A program made the translations under genes and the position numbers. The notes below the pieces were generated by a model. That model saw only the letters and a list, made by a program, of their open reading frames with translations, searched no databases and was not told where the DNA came from. Below, one piece after another: positions 23,130 through 36,295 of a DNA stretch of 64,000 nt (position 1 is its first letter; each line of letters opens with the position of its first letter). The stretch comes from Monarcha castaneiventris obscurior. Taxonomy: Eukaryota; Chordata; Aves; Passeriformes; Monarchidae. The stretch covers positions 7,502,001-7,566,000 of the forward strand of contig JAMPIT010000174.1 in assembly GCA_026261815.1 (NCBI GenBank), read 5' to 3'.

Positions 23130-26100
23130 ATGACTCAGAAGTGTTTTTAAAGCAATTATTTTATCTGTCCATCAGATTAGTGCTATTTCAAGTAGCTGTT
23201 TCATTTTTAAAGAAATACTTAAAGAAACTAAATGTACATATAAGTCTTCTGACGTGAAATAGCCTCCTAGTGATTATTTTGTTGCTTTCAAATAAACCAG
23301 CCCTGCTCACTTCTGTTTTGCTTGCAGCTGAATTTTAGGGCATTTTTATTTTTGAAACTGCTTCAGTCTAGAGAAACATAATGCCATTTCCCCTCATTAT
23401 TTACAGTAAACATTTTGGCTGTATGCAAAAGACCCTCTGAATGTTCTGTTTCACCATTTTAATATTGGACGTTGACAAAAAAAATACTATTAATTTTAAG
23501 TTCTCAAACTGTGTTAGGCTGAAATGATCTAAAATTTATTTTATTGAATGGCTCAGCACAGAGGGACACGATAAGGCACTGAATGCTATCTTCAGGAAAC
23601 AGGCTAAAAGACATCTTTCAAAATGAACGAGTGCTGTGTGGCATGGGTGGTTTGTAAAACCAAAACGAGCAATTTAATTTGACTTACAAGTACATTTATG
23701 TAAGATATGTAGAAGCAAACTGCATTGCCTTTCACCAGCTGTAGTTATAACAAAATATCAGCAATGAGAGATACAGAAAATGGTGGGGGTGAATGGGATG
23801 TTAAGTCACCTTTCCAAAATGGAGAAATATAGGAAGAGCTTTGAGAGAAATTTTAGTATTTACTTGTTCAAAAAAGAGAATGAGGAGAGAAAATGCAAAT
23901 ATTTATTTGTTAACCTTTATCCCACTCTTATGCCTAAAATTTTTAAATACAAGACTCATAAAATGGTGGTGGTAACAGGGAGGATGATGGAGTGAAAATA
24001 GTAAAGGAAACAGGTGTTAACTCGATTTTTGGAAAGGCTTCTGTTGGCATTGCTGTGTGAGAATTTGGTATATAACACAGATACCTATTTTATCAGAATG
24101 AATGTTATGCAGCACCCGACATCTGATCAATCTGGTTTTGAGCAGAACATGCCCATAGTTGAACTAATGGTAGTCCTAGATGAAGAGGTCCTTTAAAGGA
24201 TCATTACACACAATTAGAAAAAGATGTATTTGTCAGAGATTCATTTGAATGTCATTCATTAAAAAGTAAGGTTTTATTAACAGCATGATGTGTTATCATG
24301 CAATAGAGATTAAAATGTGGTTGTTGTATATGAACACAGATTTCTTTTGAGGATTTAAATATGTGATACTGTTCACCTGGAGATTGATTTGACATATCAG
24401 CTGCATGGCCAGTTATAAATGAAAACATCTTTTTATTTTATAGGAGGGTTTTCTTTTTTTTTTAAATAACCACATTCTTTTCACCTATCTAAAAATAGAC
24501 TGAATTTTTTTGCAAGCTGTTATGAAACAGTGCTGTCTATCCTATTAGCTGCCAGTTCCTTTCAAGGCTCTTTGAAAATTAATATATAAGATTTTTTAAA
24601 AAGAAGTAATGATAATATTGAGTGTCTGAACTGTTAAACTGGCCTAATCTGCTCTGTAGAAAAATTGCAATGTGTGTTTATGCCATACAGACATAAGAAT
24701 ATGCATGTTCTTGAAAAACACAGGGAATTAATTCTTGTATATTTATTTATTGCTGGTTTTTATCCTTGCTCCTGGTGGTTGGAGTTTTTGAGAGGCTTGA
24801 GTTCTCTGTGTGGGAATGCTGTGTGGAAGATCTGCAAGAGTCCGTGGCTTGTTTCTTGTTTTCCACGCTAGCAGAGGCTGCTAGACAGTGCTTGCATAGC
24901 CAGAGGGGAGGGGAGAGGAGGTGCTCTGTGCATTTACAGAGACTGATGAAATGGGCATAGAGAAGGAAGGAGAGAGAAGCCCATTACTTGCCTCCTTCTT
25001 TGGTTGGTCTTTGTTTTTACAAGACAGTTTAGTGTTTGTAGGTTTTCCTGCTCATTTGGCAAGTTCAACGTGCTGTCACATCTTACTGATGAGAAGAAAG
25101 CTGGAATATAATGGATGGTTTGGCTGTTACGGAGGCTCAGCATTTTAGCAATCCTGCAGCATTCTCTTAGGATAGTTGTTTGTTATAATTTTAGGAACCT
25201 TTTAGGAGGCATTAGGAAGAATGATGAATCTTTTTGTTGAGGAATTTCTGAGATATTTAAAGACACTGGCAGCCTTGAAAAGTAAATTAATACAAACCTG
25301 AGATGTTCTTCATAGATTCATCCTTCCTTTCCCCTTACATTCTTAGAAAAACTGAAGTTGCAGAAGTGAGGTGATACGATTAAGATGCCTGTGTTTTGGC
25401 GTGCTGTGGAATATTTCATTAGCAGACACAATCAGACAGCATCTCTATGTCCTGAATTTCTGACTAGTTAATGCTGCCTTGGGCCAAAGTCCTGGTTCCT
25501 TGTTGATAAGGTAACCCAGGTAACTGCAGATGCGTGTGTGCACATGGACTGGGCGTTGGATCAGGTAACCTGCTGCAGCTGCTGTTGCTGAATTGATTTG
25601 TTTGGACGCCTGAGCCTTAAGGAGACCATGGATATGTTTTCCTGCAGTGTGCTTACGATGTGAGACTCACCTGATTTCATTATCTAATAAGTAGTAATTA
25701 AACTACCATGTACCCCCATATTCTTTGTGTTTCCCTGGAGGCTGCATGAAGTTACTGGTCCAAGTCCTGCAAATGTCATGAGGAAGCAAGTAGCAGCACC
25801 CAGATGGAGGAGGGATGGTCTTTCAGGAGCCCTCCAGGAGAGCCAAAATATTTTCATTTCTGTTATATGAGTTCTGCGCTCTTCTCATCTACAGTATAGT
25901 GAACCCTTTGAGCTGCACAGATATATATATATATATAGATATATATAGATAGATAGATATAGATAGATATATTTTATATGGCCTTTTTAGGGGCTGTGTG
26001 GTACTCTTGGCAAGTTTGTGTTTCTTTTTGAGAAAAGTTAATTCTTTCACCTGGATCACTTGATACTCTTAAGACTTCAAACCTAATATATGTAATAGTT

Positions 26101-29100
26101 TCTTTTTCACATATTAGGACAAAAAACTTGTCATTTCTTTAGCTCTGGTTTTGGGTTCTAAATTTGTGTCAGCAATGGAGTTTGACCATGGAGCATTTTC
26201 TGATAAAGACTGTTAGCAAGGCTGATCAGTCTGAAGTGCTTGACCTGCTCTTTTCCCCCTCTTTCTGCAAGGCTGCATAGGCATGTTTCTTTGAAATGAG
26301 TTTCTGCTTCAGCGTTTTTAAAAAAAAATTAATAGTGGCCACTCATAAACAGTTTTAAAGTAGGTAGCTGGTGTGTATAGAGTTCAATTTTCATGATTTT
26401 GGGGGGTTTTATAAATAACAGTAAAGAGAAGATACTTTCAGATGACAAGTTTGTGTTAATCAATGTGTAGAAGTATTTGGAGTTGGGTGGTACAGGCAAG
26501 GTTTAAGGAACACTGGTGGTTTTGGTTTGGCTTTCGTTGGGTTTTTTTGAACCTTGGGCTATGTATACCCTTCTGTCTTTGTAATTTATCTTTGAAGAGC
26601 AGATTGATGTATTTCTCACTGCTTTTACATGGTTTCTTCGTCAGGTCATGCCAAGGAGGTAGTGAGGGATAAAGGAAAGGAGGAAGAAATCTAAAATAAT
26701 GAGAAGGAAGAAAAAAGATGGAGACTGAGTACTGTCTGCTTCCTTTTCTAAGAGGCCTAATGTTAGTTGTAAGAGAAAGCATTGTGAAACAAGTTATGAT
26801 GTGGAAAGATTCCTTCAGGTTTTAGAACACTTGGGAAATGTTTTTGTTCAGTTTTTGTCTGTATGCGTTTCTCTTTTTTAATTTAATTGTGGATGCACTC
26901 CTTCTAAGGTAGAAGTGTAACTTGTAATAAATATAGAAATAATGTTTAAAAGTAGAACCATCAGCTAACAATATGGACTATAAGCTGATATTGCTGTGTG
27001 TCAGCTGAACGGTTTGGAATAATTATTAGATAATAGGGCATTTTAAGATAATGATTCTATTGTTTATGTAACTAACATGGAAAGAAAATATAGTTGTCAG
27101 AATAATGCAACTATTTTATCAGTTCTATTAACTTTTAAACACATTTTCAAAATACCGTATTTTCTTCAGCTGTCTTCCTGCTTTACTTGTTCTTTTTTAT
27201 AGGATAAAAGAAGTATTGCATAGCTTCTGTTTCAGGACAGTTCAAACCTATTTTAGTACAACTTCTCTTGTTTAATATAACATAACAGTGAACAGTATAT
27301 ATTTCCCCCCCCCGCCTTTTCCCCCCAAAATTACAAGCTAATTCTGTTTGTTGTATTTTATCTCAGAAGTAGAAAGAAAATTATCCTATCTCAGTGTGAG
27401 CCCTAAGCTGCTTGTCCAGGGAGGCACTTGATTCCACCACCAATTCTGTTGGGTGACAGTGTACCTGTATAGCTCTCTTAGACTAGGTGCTTAATTTTAG
27501 ATTGACAGTCCTGGCCCAAAATAAATCCTACGTTTTATGTGGTTTTCCTATTGAAGGTTTGCCAGTCTCACTTGTTTTAGCGTGCAAGGCTTTTAAGTGA
27601 AGTATGAAAGGGATGTAGAGGCAAGGAATGTTGCAACATGCCATTGTCCTTGTGTAGGAAAAAAATTGAAATAGCCTGTATAGAAGCAGCCACTTGTGGA
27701 ACAAGTTTTTCACTTGAGGTGATATTTTTAGGGGACACTGTACTCTTTTTTGGAGATGGCAGTGCCTCTATCATTTTATGAGTAGGCTTTGAAAAGGTTG
27801 AGAATTCAAAGTGTATTTTGGTTTTCAGGGATAGACTTGGTTTATTTCTGTGGCTGTCTGGAATTTAATGCTATCGGTAAAAAAATTACATACTTTGATA
27901 TTTAATAACAAGTGAAATATGCCATTAGTGTCCCTATTTCTCAGATGTCCTGTGCACTACTTAATTTTATTATTTAATTATTTTTTTAAAAAATTATTAA
28001 GAACTTTTCACCATGCAGGTATTTGGGAGGTATTTATTACAGGGAAATTTCTAATACCTTCTGAAAACTAAAATCTCAGATTTCGTCACTTCCTGTTGGA
28101 ACTAAAATGGGAGAATTTCGTGAAAGGGAGAGATTGAAAGTTTTGGGGAGTATGAGGATTTCCTGTATGAGAACTATTCACTGGAAACTAACTTGAGCAA
28201 TCCAATGCTGGTTTGAATACAGTTATTTAATGTCTAAAAAAAAAAAGTACATAAAAAATTTCAAAACTATGACTTGCACAATATACTTTCTAAGGTATTC
28301 CAGTTCTATCCCAGGGTGAAATGTCTGGAAAAAAGTAATGGAACATTTTAAGCAAAGCTTTTTGTATTGCAGATTTACTCTGTTTCATGACTTGAAACTT
28401 TTTGCCTAATCACTTTCTTAGTCATGCCTTCACCAAAATGCCCACTCCAGGCCCATGGTGGATGGTAAAGGAATGTTACTTGATAGATTGCATAAAACAA
28501 TGTGTACCTATGCCCAGTGTTTGCATTTCTGTTGTTGCTGTAGTGTACATATTCATATTTTATACTTACGAGTCAATAATAAAACGTTTAGACATTAATG
28601 TAATTCGGTGAATTTACTGTGTTGTGATACATGTATTTTGATTGATCTGGAATTGATGTAGTTACCGAGGGATGCTAGCAACAGATTAAGCAAATGTGTG
28701 CAAATTTAAGCCTTCAGTTTTGTTGCATATTTTGTGTTATAAGAGTATTACCAGGAAATTGTGGCATCTCTCAGCTTTTGACTTGATGAGAATCCTGCTA
28801 TACAGTTTGAAGGACATCTAAACATTCCAGTGGACTGAAAAATACTTTTTCTGTCCAAAGGGTGTTGTGAGCAGAAGGTCTTTTACTAGTGCTGTCTTCA
28901 GGAATTTTACACTCCTGAACCAGTGTCTGCCTTAAGTGCTTCTGTATTGTCTTCAAAACTCACCTTTACTCTTGGGTAAACTCTGACAAAACCTAAACAG
29001 TCACTGTTACCTTTAAAAAAGATCTGAAGTTTATCTCATCTAGGATGTCTGCCAAACTCATGCTGATATTTGTGACTAGATGGATTGTGAGCTGCGATTT

Positions 29101-31330
29101 CCTTTTCTGCTTCACTCACTCTTTTTTTATTCTTTAAAGCTTCAGTTACAAAAGAAATGTGTGCAGCTCCAAGCTCTGCCTATGTTCTTCACCAAGTTTA
29201 TCTACACAGCTTTCCTTGTCTAGTTATAGCTTTAGGTCAGTCAGGCTGGTTGATTGCTTCTCTTTCCTGATTGGACGGTGTTCAAAACCAGAACCACATC
29301 CCATGTAGATGTTCTATTTGTGTGAAGTTTTGACTATTGTGTTTAATAAAGGCACTTTAAATAACCTCTCTGTATTAATAAAAGTGACCTAATTTTATCT
29401 TGATATCTGCTAATATAAAAAATGGCCATAAGTTGGTGGTACCCTCATTTACTAAAATACCGTATTTTCTTCTCTTGAGAGGTTGTGAAAGATTTGTATT
29501 TTAGTCTTGGGCTGATTAGTGTTTCATACCTTTTTCCCCCAAACTTGGAGCAACCTAATTTCATGGAAAGGAGAATTCCTTGAATGTGCTTCTTATTTGG
29601 TAAAATGTCATGGGAGTAACATGAAACCTGTCAAGAATTCAGTGCCTTATTTTCATGAAGCAACTTCCTATGCCGCAGATCCACTGGAATGGTCACAGCC
29701 TTTCTAAGAAGGCAAGGACTCATCCTTCTGTTGCTCAGTACAACTGTGCATGGTGACAGTGTGTATCTTTTCTGGGGGCAAAGAAGGTCATAGTATTGCA
29801 ACAGAAAGTCCTGTTAAGCTACGTTTCTATCCTGTGTTGTCAAAGCTTAACTTGTAGTAGTTCTGGCAGAAACTTGGTGAATTGGTTTTGTCATTAATAC
29901 TATTAGAAAGAGACAGTATTTTTTTCTCTTACAACTGCTGTGTCAGAATATCCAGCAATGATTTTTTTTTTTTGTGGAGATGGAAAGGTGGTTTGAAATT
30001 TCTGTGGGTTTCAGTGGACAGCTCTTCTGTTATTCTGTATTCACTGTCAGGACCTACAGATTCTCATTGCTGTCTTCAGCTGCTGCAGCCACTGTCCACA
30101 GAAGCATTCGGTTCCTGCTATGCCCACATACCAGACACGTATCCACCTCTGTTTATTTCATGCCATGAACTAGAGTGGAAGATGTTTGGAATTAGCCCTG
30201 CTCTTTATGAATCCTTCTATAAAAGGATTACCTTGCCCTTAGGAGACCACGTGTGGTGGTTTCCTCTGAGTGGTGTTTTGTCATCCCCCGTATGACAGTT
30301 CAAAGCCTTTCTGACAGCTCCTGTTGCGTATGTGACAAGAATCAGGAATTTCCACTGCTGCTTGGTGTCTTAGCTATGAGAAGTGCCAGCTTCCAAGAAG
30401 ACTAATACAGTTTTGGACCAAGACTTCCCTAAGGTATGAAAAAGATCATCAACCACAGTGATTCTGAAGTACATTTTTATCAATTAAAACCTTTTGTTCT
30501 GTTATAAATAAGAGTACAAACAGTCTTTGTGGACTTAGTTAGAAATCTCACTTGGCTGCTTTCCAGGTAATTAATGTTGCAGAGTATTAGTCTAGAAAGC
30601 CACATAAAGAGAGATACAGCCATCCTCAGAATGCTTGTGTTCCACAACAGGAGTAAAAGAATGGACTTAAAAAGAAATTGGTGATCAAGGAAAAACTCTT
30701 CCTCTTTCTCTCAAGAACTCTTGATATTTGTGAGTGGATTACTGACATGATGAATTAGCTTAGACCCTATTCCTTGGGCACCCCAACTGTAGTATGCTGC
30801 CAGTGAATGCATGTTTTTTTTGTGCAGACCATTAATCTTTAAAAGTGGTGGTGTTCTTTATGGCAATCTCTTCACAGGTTTCTCCAAGGCAAACTTATTA
30901 AATATATTCCTGTAGTTTAATTTATATCTACTTTGTTTCACCTGTATGTTTGCTTTATTTATGTTACTTTTCTGTTAAATGAATCCTGGCTTGAAAAGAA
31001 AACATGCAGGAAAGAACTGGTCAAGATTCTTTTCGAATGTGTTTAGCACATAGGAATTTCAAGGGCTATTAAAAGAACCAGAAGTCATCCAGTTGAAGCA
31101 GAATGGTGTCCGAGAATGCCAATACATTTTTTTTTGCTATCATTTAAATATTCTGTGCTTTAAAAAAATGCCTTAGCAAAACTGCATGGAGTGTGTTCCA
31201 ATAGATGCCAGGATAGCTTAAGCAGTCTGCAACTAAAAGTCTTAAAAACTACCCAAACTCAGATCTAAGGCAGATGTAGAGACTTCACCTTCAAAGTGTT
31301 ACTGATAGCTTTGCTAAGAAACTTACTAGA
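23130..31330. other. Intron 1 segment, no repeats or exons recognised apart from microsatellites
   Basis: AT-rich intronic sequence. The many short open frames have no recognisable composition or context. A C9 and a C6 run at 27,305-27,326 stand out in AT-rich surroundings. No LINE, LTR or RNA gene was identified. Confidence 0.55.
25921..25972. repeat. AT/GATA-type microsatellite
   Basis: An (AT)n run passes into ATAG/GATA tetranucleotide repeats over about 50 bp. It is likely polymorphic. Confidence 0.95.
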
Positions 31331-31339
31331 AGTATGTGT

Positions 31340-32165
31340 CCTTTTAGCCATGCCAGCTGTTAGAGGTAGCCAAGCATGGAGGGCTCTGTGTCCCAGGGGC
31401 AGTATTTCCTGTCACAGCTAAATAGGTAAGTGCAGGGCTGCTGTGTCCCCAGGGCCAGCCAGGGAGGAACGTGTATTCCCCACAGGTGAGTGTGCATGCA
31501 CTCCCTCACGTACAGAACATGCACGCACAGCTGGCCATGCAGGGCAGCAGAAACTCCAACCAGGGGTTTATTGGCACTCACATAAACACACACGCATATA
31601 CACAGAGCAAAAACTGTGCAGACAGCCCCATCCTTTCCCTCCTTTCCTGCTCCTCACAATGGAAGTCCACTAGTGGAATTTTCACAGAAACTCACACACC
31701 AGCTCTCTGTGCTCCCCCAGCCAATTCTAAATGGTCGATGTAGTTTCTGGCCCCTAAACCCATGAACCCCCATGATTCATGTTCTCACTCCAGTTGCTGG
31801 CACTTGGACCTTACTTACTTGCTGGCCAGTCTGACTTGAAATTTGCTTGAGTTCACACAAACACTCAAAATAGAAAGTGCATTCACGAAGAGGACGGGTA
31901 TAGGGTTTAGTGACAATATAGGATGGACTGTCATGATCGGGGCAGGGCTTAAGTCAGGCAAGTGCACTGCCCATTTGCCCTGGACCTGCCCCGTTTATCT
32001 ATTTTCCCTTACTTATTTCTCCCTTACCCACTTCTGTACCAGTCTTTCTCCACATCTAATGCCTTGCCCTAAGCATTTCGTAGTGTCCTGCTTATTCTCA
32101 CAGTACTGCGATAAGTTTTACACAATCCCAAAGTGTTCTTCCTGCATCCCGTAGTGAGTCCCATA
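31340..32165 (-). mobile_element. Possible LTR-like or other retroelement block, unclassified
   Basis: This roughly 0.8-kb block differs from its flanks. It is C/A-rich on the + strand, with CACA-rich stretches at 31,575-31,605, pyrimidine-rich runs at 31,625-31,650 and 31,990-32,060, and a minus-strand AATAAA at about 31,567-31,573. Such composition, with a polyadenylation word, resembles a solo LTR of an avian endogenous retrovirus read on the minus strand. I could not define TG...CA ends, a target-site duplication or a primer-binding site. It may equally be another old repeat. Confidence 0.22.
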
Positions 32166-33258
32166 CCCCTTAGGGCAACAACCTTTAGTTTTCAAGGTGT
32201 TTTTTGGGAAGAGTTTCTTCTTTGAGTCATCCTGATAGGTTTCACACTGGGGGAATAAAGTCTAATTGACAGTCGTAGGAGTAGCTGATTCATATGCTCC
32301 ATTTTCACTGTTGAGGTTGTTAGGGTTGACCTGTCGTTTTGCTTCTGATCCTTGCTGAATCTGTTTCTATTATGATTAGCTTTTAATCAGATAACCTAAC
32401 ACTGGTCTCCCAGGGGCCTAGTAGCACCTGTCAGAACTGGATCTAGGTCTGTTTGGATTTTTGGCCATCTGATGCGAGCATCCAAAAGATTGAAATTAGC
32501 TGAGGATATGAAATACACAGATGTTTTGCTACTACTTCTCAGTCTCCTGGAAATTTGCTATTACAGAGTTTTGTCTACTACATAACCCCTATTCAGTTTT
32601 TAGACCTATGTTTCTGGAAAGGAAGAGTGATGTATATTCTTACCATGTGTGGATACATACTCTGTGCTTCGGACTTATGCTGCTGGGTGTGTCAGACTCG
32701 TACATCTCATGAAGGCAAAGCTCAGGCATGACCAAAACCAAGTAGTGAATGCTACTAACTCTGCTGAATTGGTATCTGTGCTTATTACAAAATCCATTTG
32801 AGGTAGCACAGCACAGGGATGCATAATAATAGTTCTAATATAATAATGATAACAGCTCTGAGCATAAACTGTCTCACATTCTACTTCTCTGTGTTCTGGT
32901 CTAGAAAAGAGATGTCTGATAATAGTGGTCAAAAAGCGCCAGTTTAAAAAAGGCAAAAAGAATGATATTGCTCCCATTCTAAACAAGGCTGTGTCTCCAA
33001 GGTAGACTGGAAGGCCGGTTGTTAATCTCAGCTGCAGGTGTCGAGATACTGCTCAATTCCTTTGCAAGGTAGCTGAGCAGGCAAAAGATGCAGAGCCACA
33101 ATGTGTGTTAGTCAATATCTGGCTATCTGACATCGGTATTCAGAAAACCTGGCATGTATTATTTCTACTCTCAGAGCCCACGAGAGAGCTAATACTTGAG
33201 GCTTTGCCAAGTTGTTCTTCTCAGGAGGAGAAATAGATTATATGATTTGAAGGTTGTG

Positions 33259-33261
<3 letters not shown>

Positions 33262-33290
<29 letters not shown>
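33262..33290. repeat. (GT)14 microsatellite
   Basis: A perfect GT dinucleotide array of 29 bases with Z-DNA-forming potential. It is likely polymorphic. Confidence 0.97.
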
Positions 33291-33294
<4 letters not shown>

Positions 33295-34611
33295 GCTGTT
33301 TATTTACACAAAACATATAAACAGAGCTCATTTGCTTGAGCAGAGTAGAAACAAAGTGCAACAAGCAGCTATTTTGCTGATGTTTTCAAGTCTGCCTGTC
33401 TAGCAAGTACTGTACTTAAAAAAATCCTTTAAAATTCAGAAAACAACACCCAAAAAACCCCACGCAACTCTCTCCTGGAATCACAGGCACAGCATTTTTT
33501 TTCTGGGTTTTTTTTTTCTGCTTTTTCAGCTGTTGTGTAAAAGACCTAATGTTCCTTTTTTACTGAGACTGAAAGGAGGGTATTCAGCCCAACTCTCAGC
33601 CTTGATTGCAGCCAAATACTGAATGCTTAGAGAGTAGCTCAGTCTTAGACATAACATTTGTAGGACAAAAATGCTATACCTAAAGTACAGCTTTAAAAAA
33701 CGCCTTTATGTGCACTATAATACCTTTATTAACTTTCTGGGCACTGCAGTTTGCTTGCAGGTCATGCTGTATGGCGTCTGAGGACTCCTGCCCTTCACTG
33801 CAAATAGTTCTTGCCAGATCTTTCCCATGGACAGGTGTGAGCTGCTTTAAGATCTGTCTTTCAAGGCTTCTGCCAGGTTTCCACTGGATTTCTTTGGGAC
33901 AAGAGTGTTTAGATTAAGTCCATCCTGGGTTTTGGTTGTAGCTTTTTTTCATCCTTCTAAATGATTGCTGTTCTTCTCTCGAAGGCTTCACTAGGCTTTC
34001 ATCTGATGCTTCATCACCCTGCTCCATTGGTCTAAACCTGTATAAGTCAGCTGGAGCTGAAAAAAACCTATGTTACTTAAGTCCTGAAAGCTTCTGAGAC
34101 TAACCGCTTCTTGGTTCTCTAAACTATTTGTAAGACCTTGTTTTGCTCACAACTAGTAGTTCATGTGTATATGGATGGTTACCTGCAAAAAGTAATCTGA
34201 GACTGAATTGCAGTGGAGTTCTTCATGGAGATAATGCAGTGGGAGATTTATCCCAGAGCTTTCCCTTTACCTCCCACTCCACCCTTCATTCTTCTTGTCA
34301 CTCCTTTTGTTGAGTTACTATCTGGTCACAGTCCTCTGTCATCAGTTTGTTTCATTACCTCATACCTTTGACTTTGTGCTAGTTATTTGAACATTTATTT
34401 TAAAGTATTGATGCATTGAAAGAGATGTGGAATATATGAAGTGAAAGTCAAAGACATGAAAATACTTCACTTCTGTGTATGTGTATAAAGTTTGATAACT
34501 CAGTTATCTGCTTGTAATGGCCAGAGTTCACAAAAGACAGAATGTGTTGTGATATAGCAAAAAAGTGGTCAAAGTATATACTGAAGTATATACTCTGTCA
34601 CAACTCTCTGC

Positions 34612-34880
34612 CATTCAGCGAGTTCTCAGTCCACCTCACTGTCCCCTCATCTAACCCACACTTCCTGAGCTTTCCTATGAGGACGTTATGGGATTCAGTG
34701 TCAAAAGCCTTGGGGAAGTCAAGGTAGACAACATCCACTGCTCTGTCCTCATCAACCCAAGTCAGGCATGCCATCGTAGGAGGGTATTGTATTGGTCACA
34801 ATACAATTGTATTGATTTCCTCTTGGTGAATCCATGTTGTTTCCTCCTGGTAACCTTCTTTCCTTTCCATGCTTAGAGAT
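34612..34880 (-). mobile_element. CR1 LINE internal fragment (minus strand)
   Basis: The + strand shows 'TCAAAAGCCTTGGGGAAGTC', 'AAGGTAGACAACATCCACTG' and 'CTTGGTGAATCCATGTTG', which are hallmark words of the reverse complement of the C-terminal part of CR1 ORF2. Frame is lost by indels, so it is a dead fragment. It contains the 16-bp perfect palindrome CAATACAATTGTATTG at 34,799-34,814. Its body lies immediately 5' (in CR1 sense) of the part retained by the copy at 36,296-37,390, but it is a separate fragment. Confidence 0.85.
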
Positions 34881-35074
34881 GCTTTAGATACTGGTGCACA
34901 AGCACATTGTAAAATACGTAGCACTGCATTTTTGTTAGGATAGGCACATTATAATAATTAGTGGGCTACAGCTATTTTTATTGAAATGTAAACCTCGGTG
35001 ATTTATATTGTGCATACTGCAATATGTAAATGAATTCTTGTGAGTAGTTTAATTGATTGGAGGAGGAATGTATT

Positions 35075-35520
35075 ATCATAGAATCTTAGAAAATGCTGAG
35101 TTGGAAGGGACACATCAGTATCATCAAGCCCAACTCCTGGACCTGCACAGGACACCCCAAGAGTCACACCATGTGCCTGAGAATATTGGTCCAAGACTTC
35201 TTGAACTCTGTCAGACTTGCTGCTGTAACCACTTCCCTGGGGAGCCTCTTCCAGTGCCTGTCCACTCTGTCTGGTGAAAAACTTTTTCCTGTTAGCCAGC
35301 CTAAACCTCCCCTGACACAACTTAAGGGCATTCCCTTGGGTTCTGTCACTGGTCAGTGAGGAGATGGGTACCTGCCCCTCTGTTTCCCTTCATGAGGAAG
35401 TTGAAGTCTACAATGAGTTCTCCCCTCAGTCTCCTCCAGACTGAACAAACCATGTAACCTCAGCCTCTTCTCATGTGGCTTTCCCTCCAGACCCTTCACC
35501 ATCCTCGTGGCCCTTCTTTA
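35075..35520 (-). mobile_element. CR1 LINE 3' fragment (minus strand)
   Basis: It starts with ATCATAGAATCTTAG, the reversed CR1 tail, then GTTGGAAGGGAC, 'CCCAACTCCTGG', 'CACACCATGTGCCTGAGAAT' and 'CCTGGGGAGCCTCTTCCAGT', continuing to the 'CTCAGTCTCCTCCAGACTGA' and 'CCTCAGCCTCTTCTCA' region. This is a 5'-truncated avian CR1 of about 445 bp. It belongs to the same subfamily type as the 21,742 and 60,236 copies. It abuts an oppositely oriented CR1 at 35,521. Confidence 0.92.
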
Positions 35521-35666
35521 GAGGTGTTCAAGGCCACCAGACTGGACAGGGTGCAGAGCAATCCCACCCAGTCAAAGGTGTCCCTGCCCATGGCAGGGGA
35601 GTTGAACTGGATGAGCTTTAATGTCCCTTCCAACCCAAACAATTCTGTGATTCTATGGTTCTGTGA
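35521..35666 (+). mobile_element. CR1 LINE 3' fragment (plus strand), abutting an inverted copy
   Basis: It reads GAGGTGTTCAAGGCCACCAG, 'GTGTCCCTGCCCATGGCAGG', 'GTCCCTTCCAACCCAAACAA' and ends TTCTGTGATTCTATGGTTCT, the standard avian CR1 terminal 150 bp in sense orientation. With its left neighbour it makes a composite whose two CR1 3' tails face outward. The two belong to different CR1 subfamilies, so these are two insertions and not one inverted copy. Confidence 0.92.
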
Positions 35667-36295
35667 AGTGCAGCAGATATAAGGCATGACAGGCAGCTAC
35701 TATTTATTTACACAGTATTTTATAGGTGTAATTGGTTAAGAGCATAGTTAATCTTTTGTCCCAAAGCCATGAGTGTGATACATCTAATTTTATCTTTCGT
35801 TCCCAAGTAATTTAATTCATTTTTAATCAAGTCCTCCAGAGCTGGAAATCAGAGTTTTGTAATTTAAAATACAAGAGAAGACTGGGAGTTTTCAAGTTTC
35901 TTTCTAATTATATTTTGGCACGTTTGTTGCTACTGTTAGCATTCAATCCCATAATTCCATAGCAATGCGAAAGTCTGCTTTTAATTAGAATGTTACTTCA
36001 TGGAATGTAGCAGAAATTGTTAAAACTTTGGTGAAATACAGACTGGTTTCCTTTGCCAGATTGGAGGATTTAAATTGCTGTTTTGTAGTGGTGTGGGTGA
36101 TGTCAGCAAAATGTCAGTGGAAGTGATTTGTTGGGAGTGAATCACTAACTGGATAGGAAGATGTAAAGTTCAGAGTTTATAAGTCATCTTATTTTGTATG
36201 TTGATTTGACTTCAAAATGCAAATTACTAGGAACCATGAAATGCACTTTTTATTTTACAAAGGAAAAAAAATGAAATGTGAGGAAGAGTAATGTC

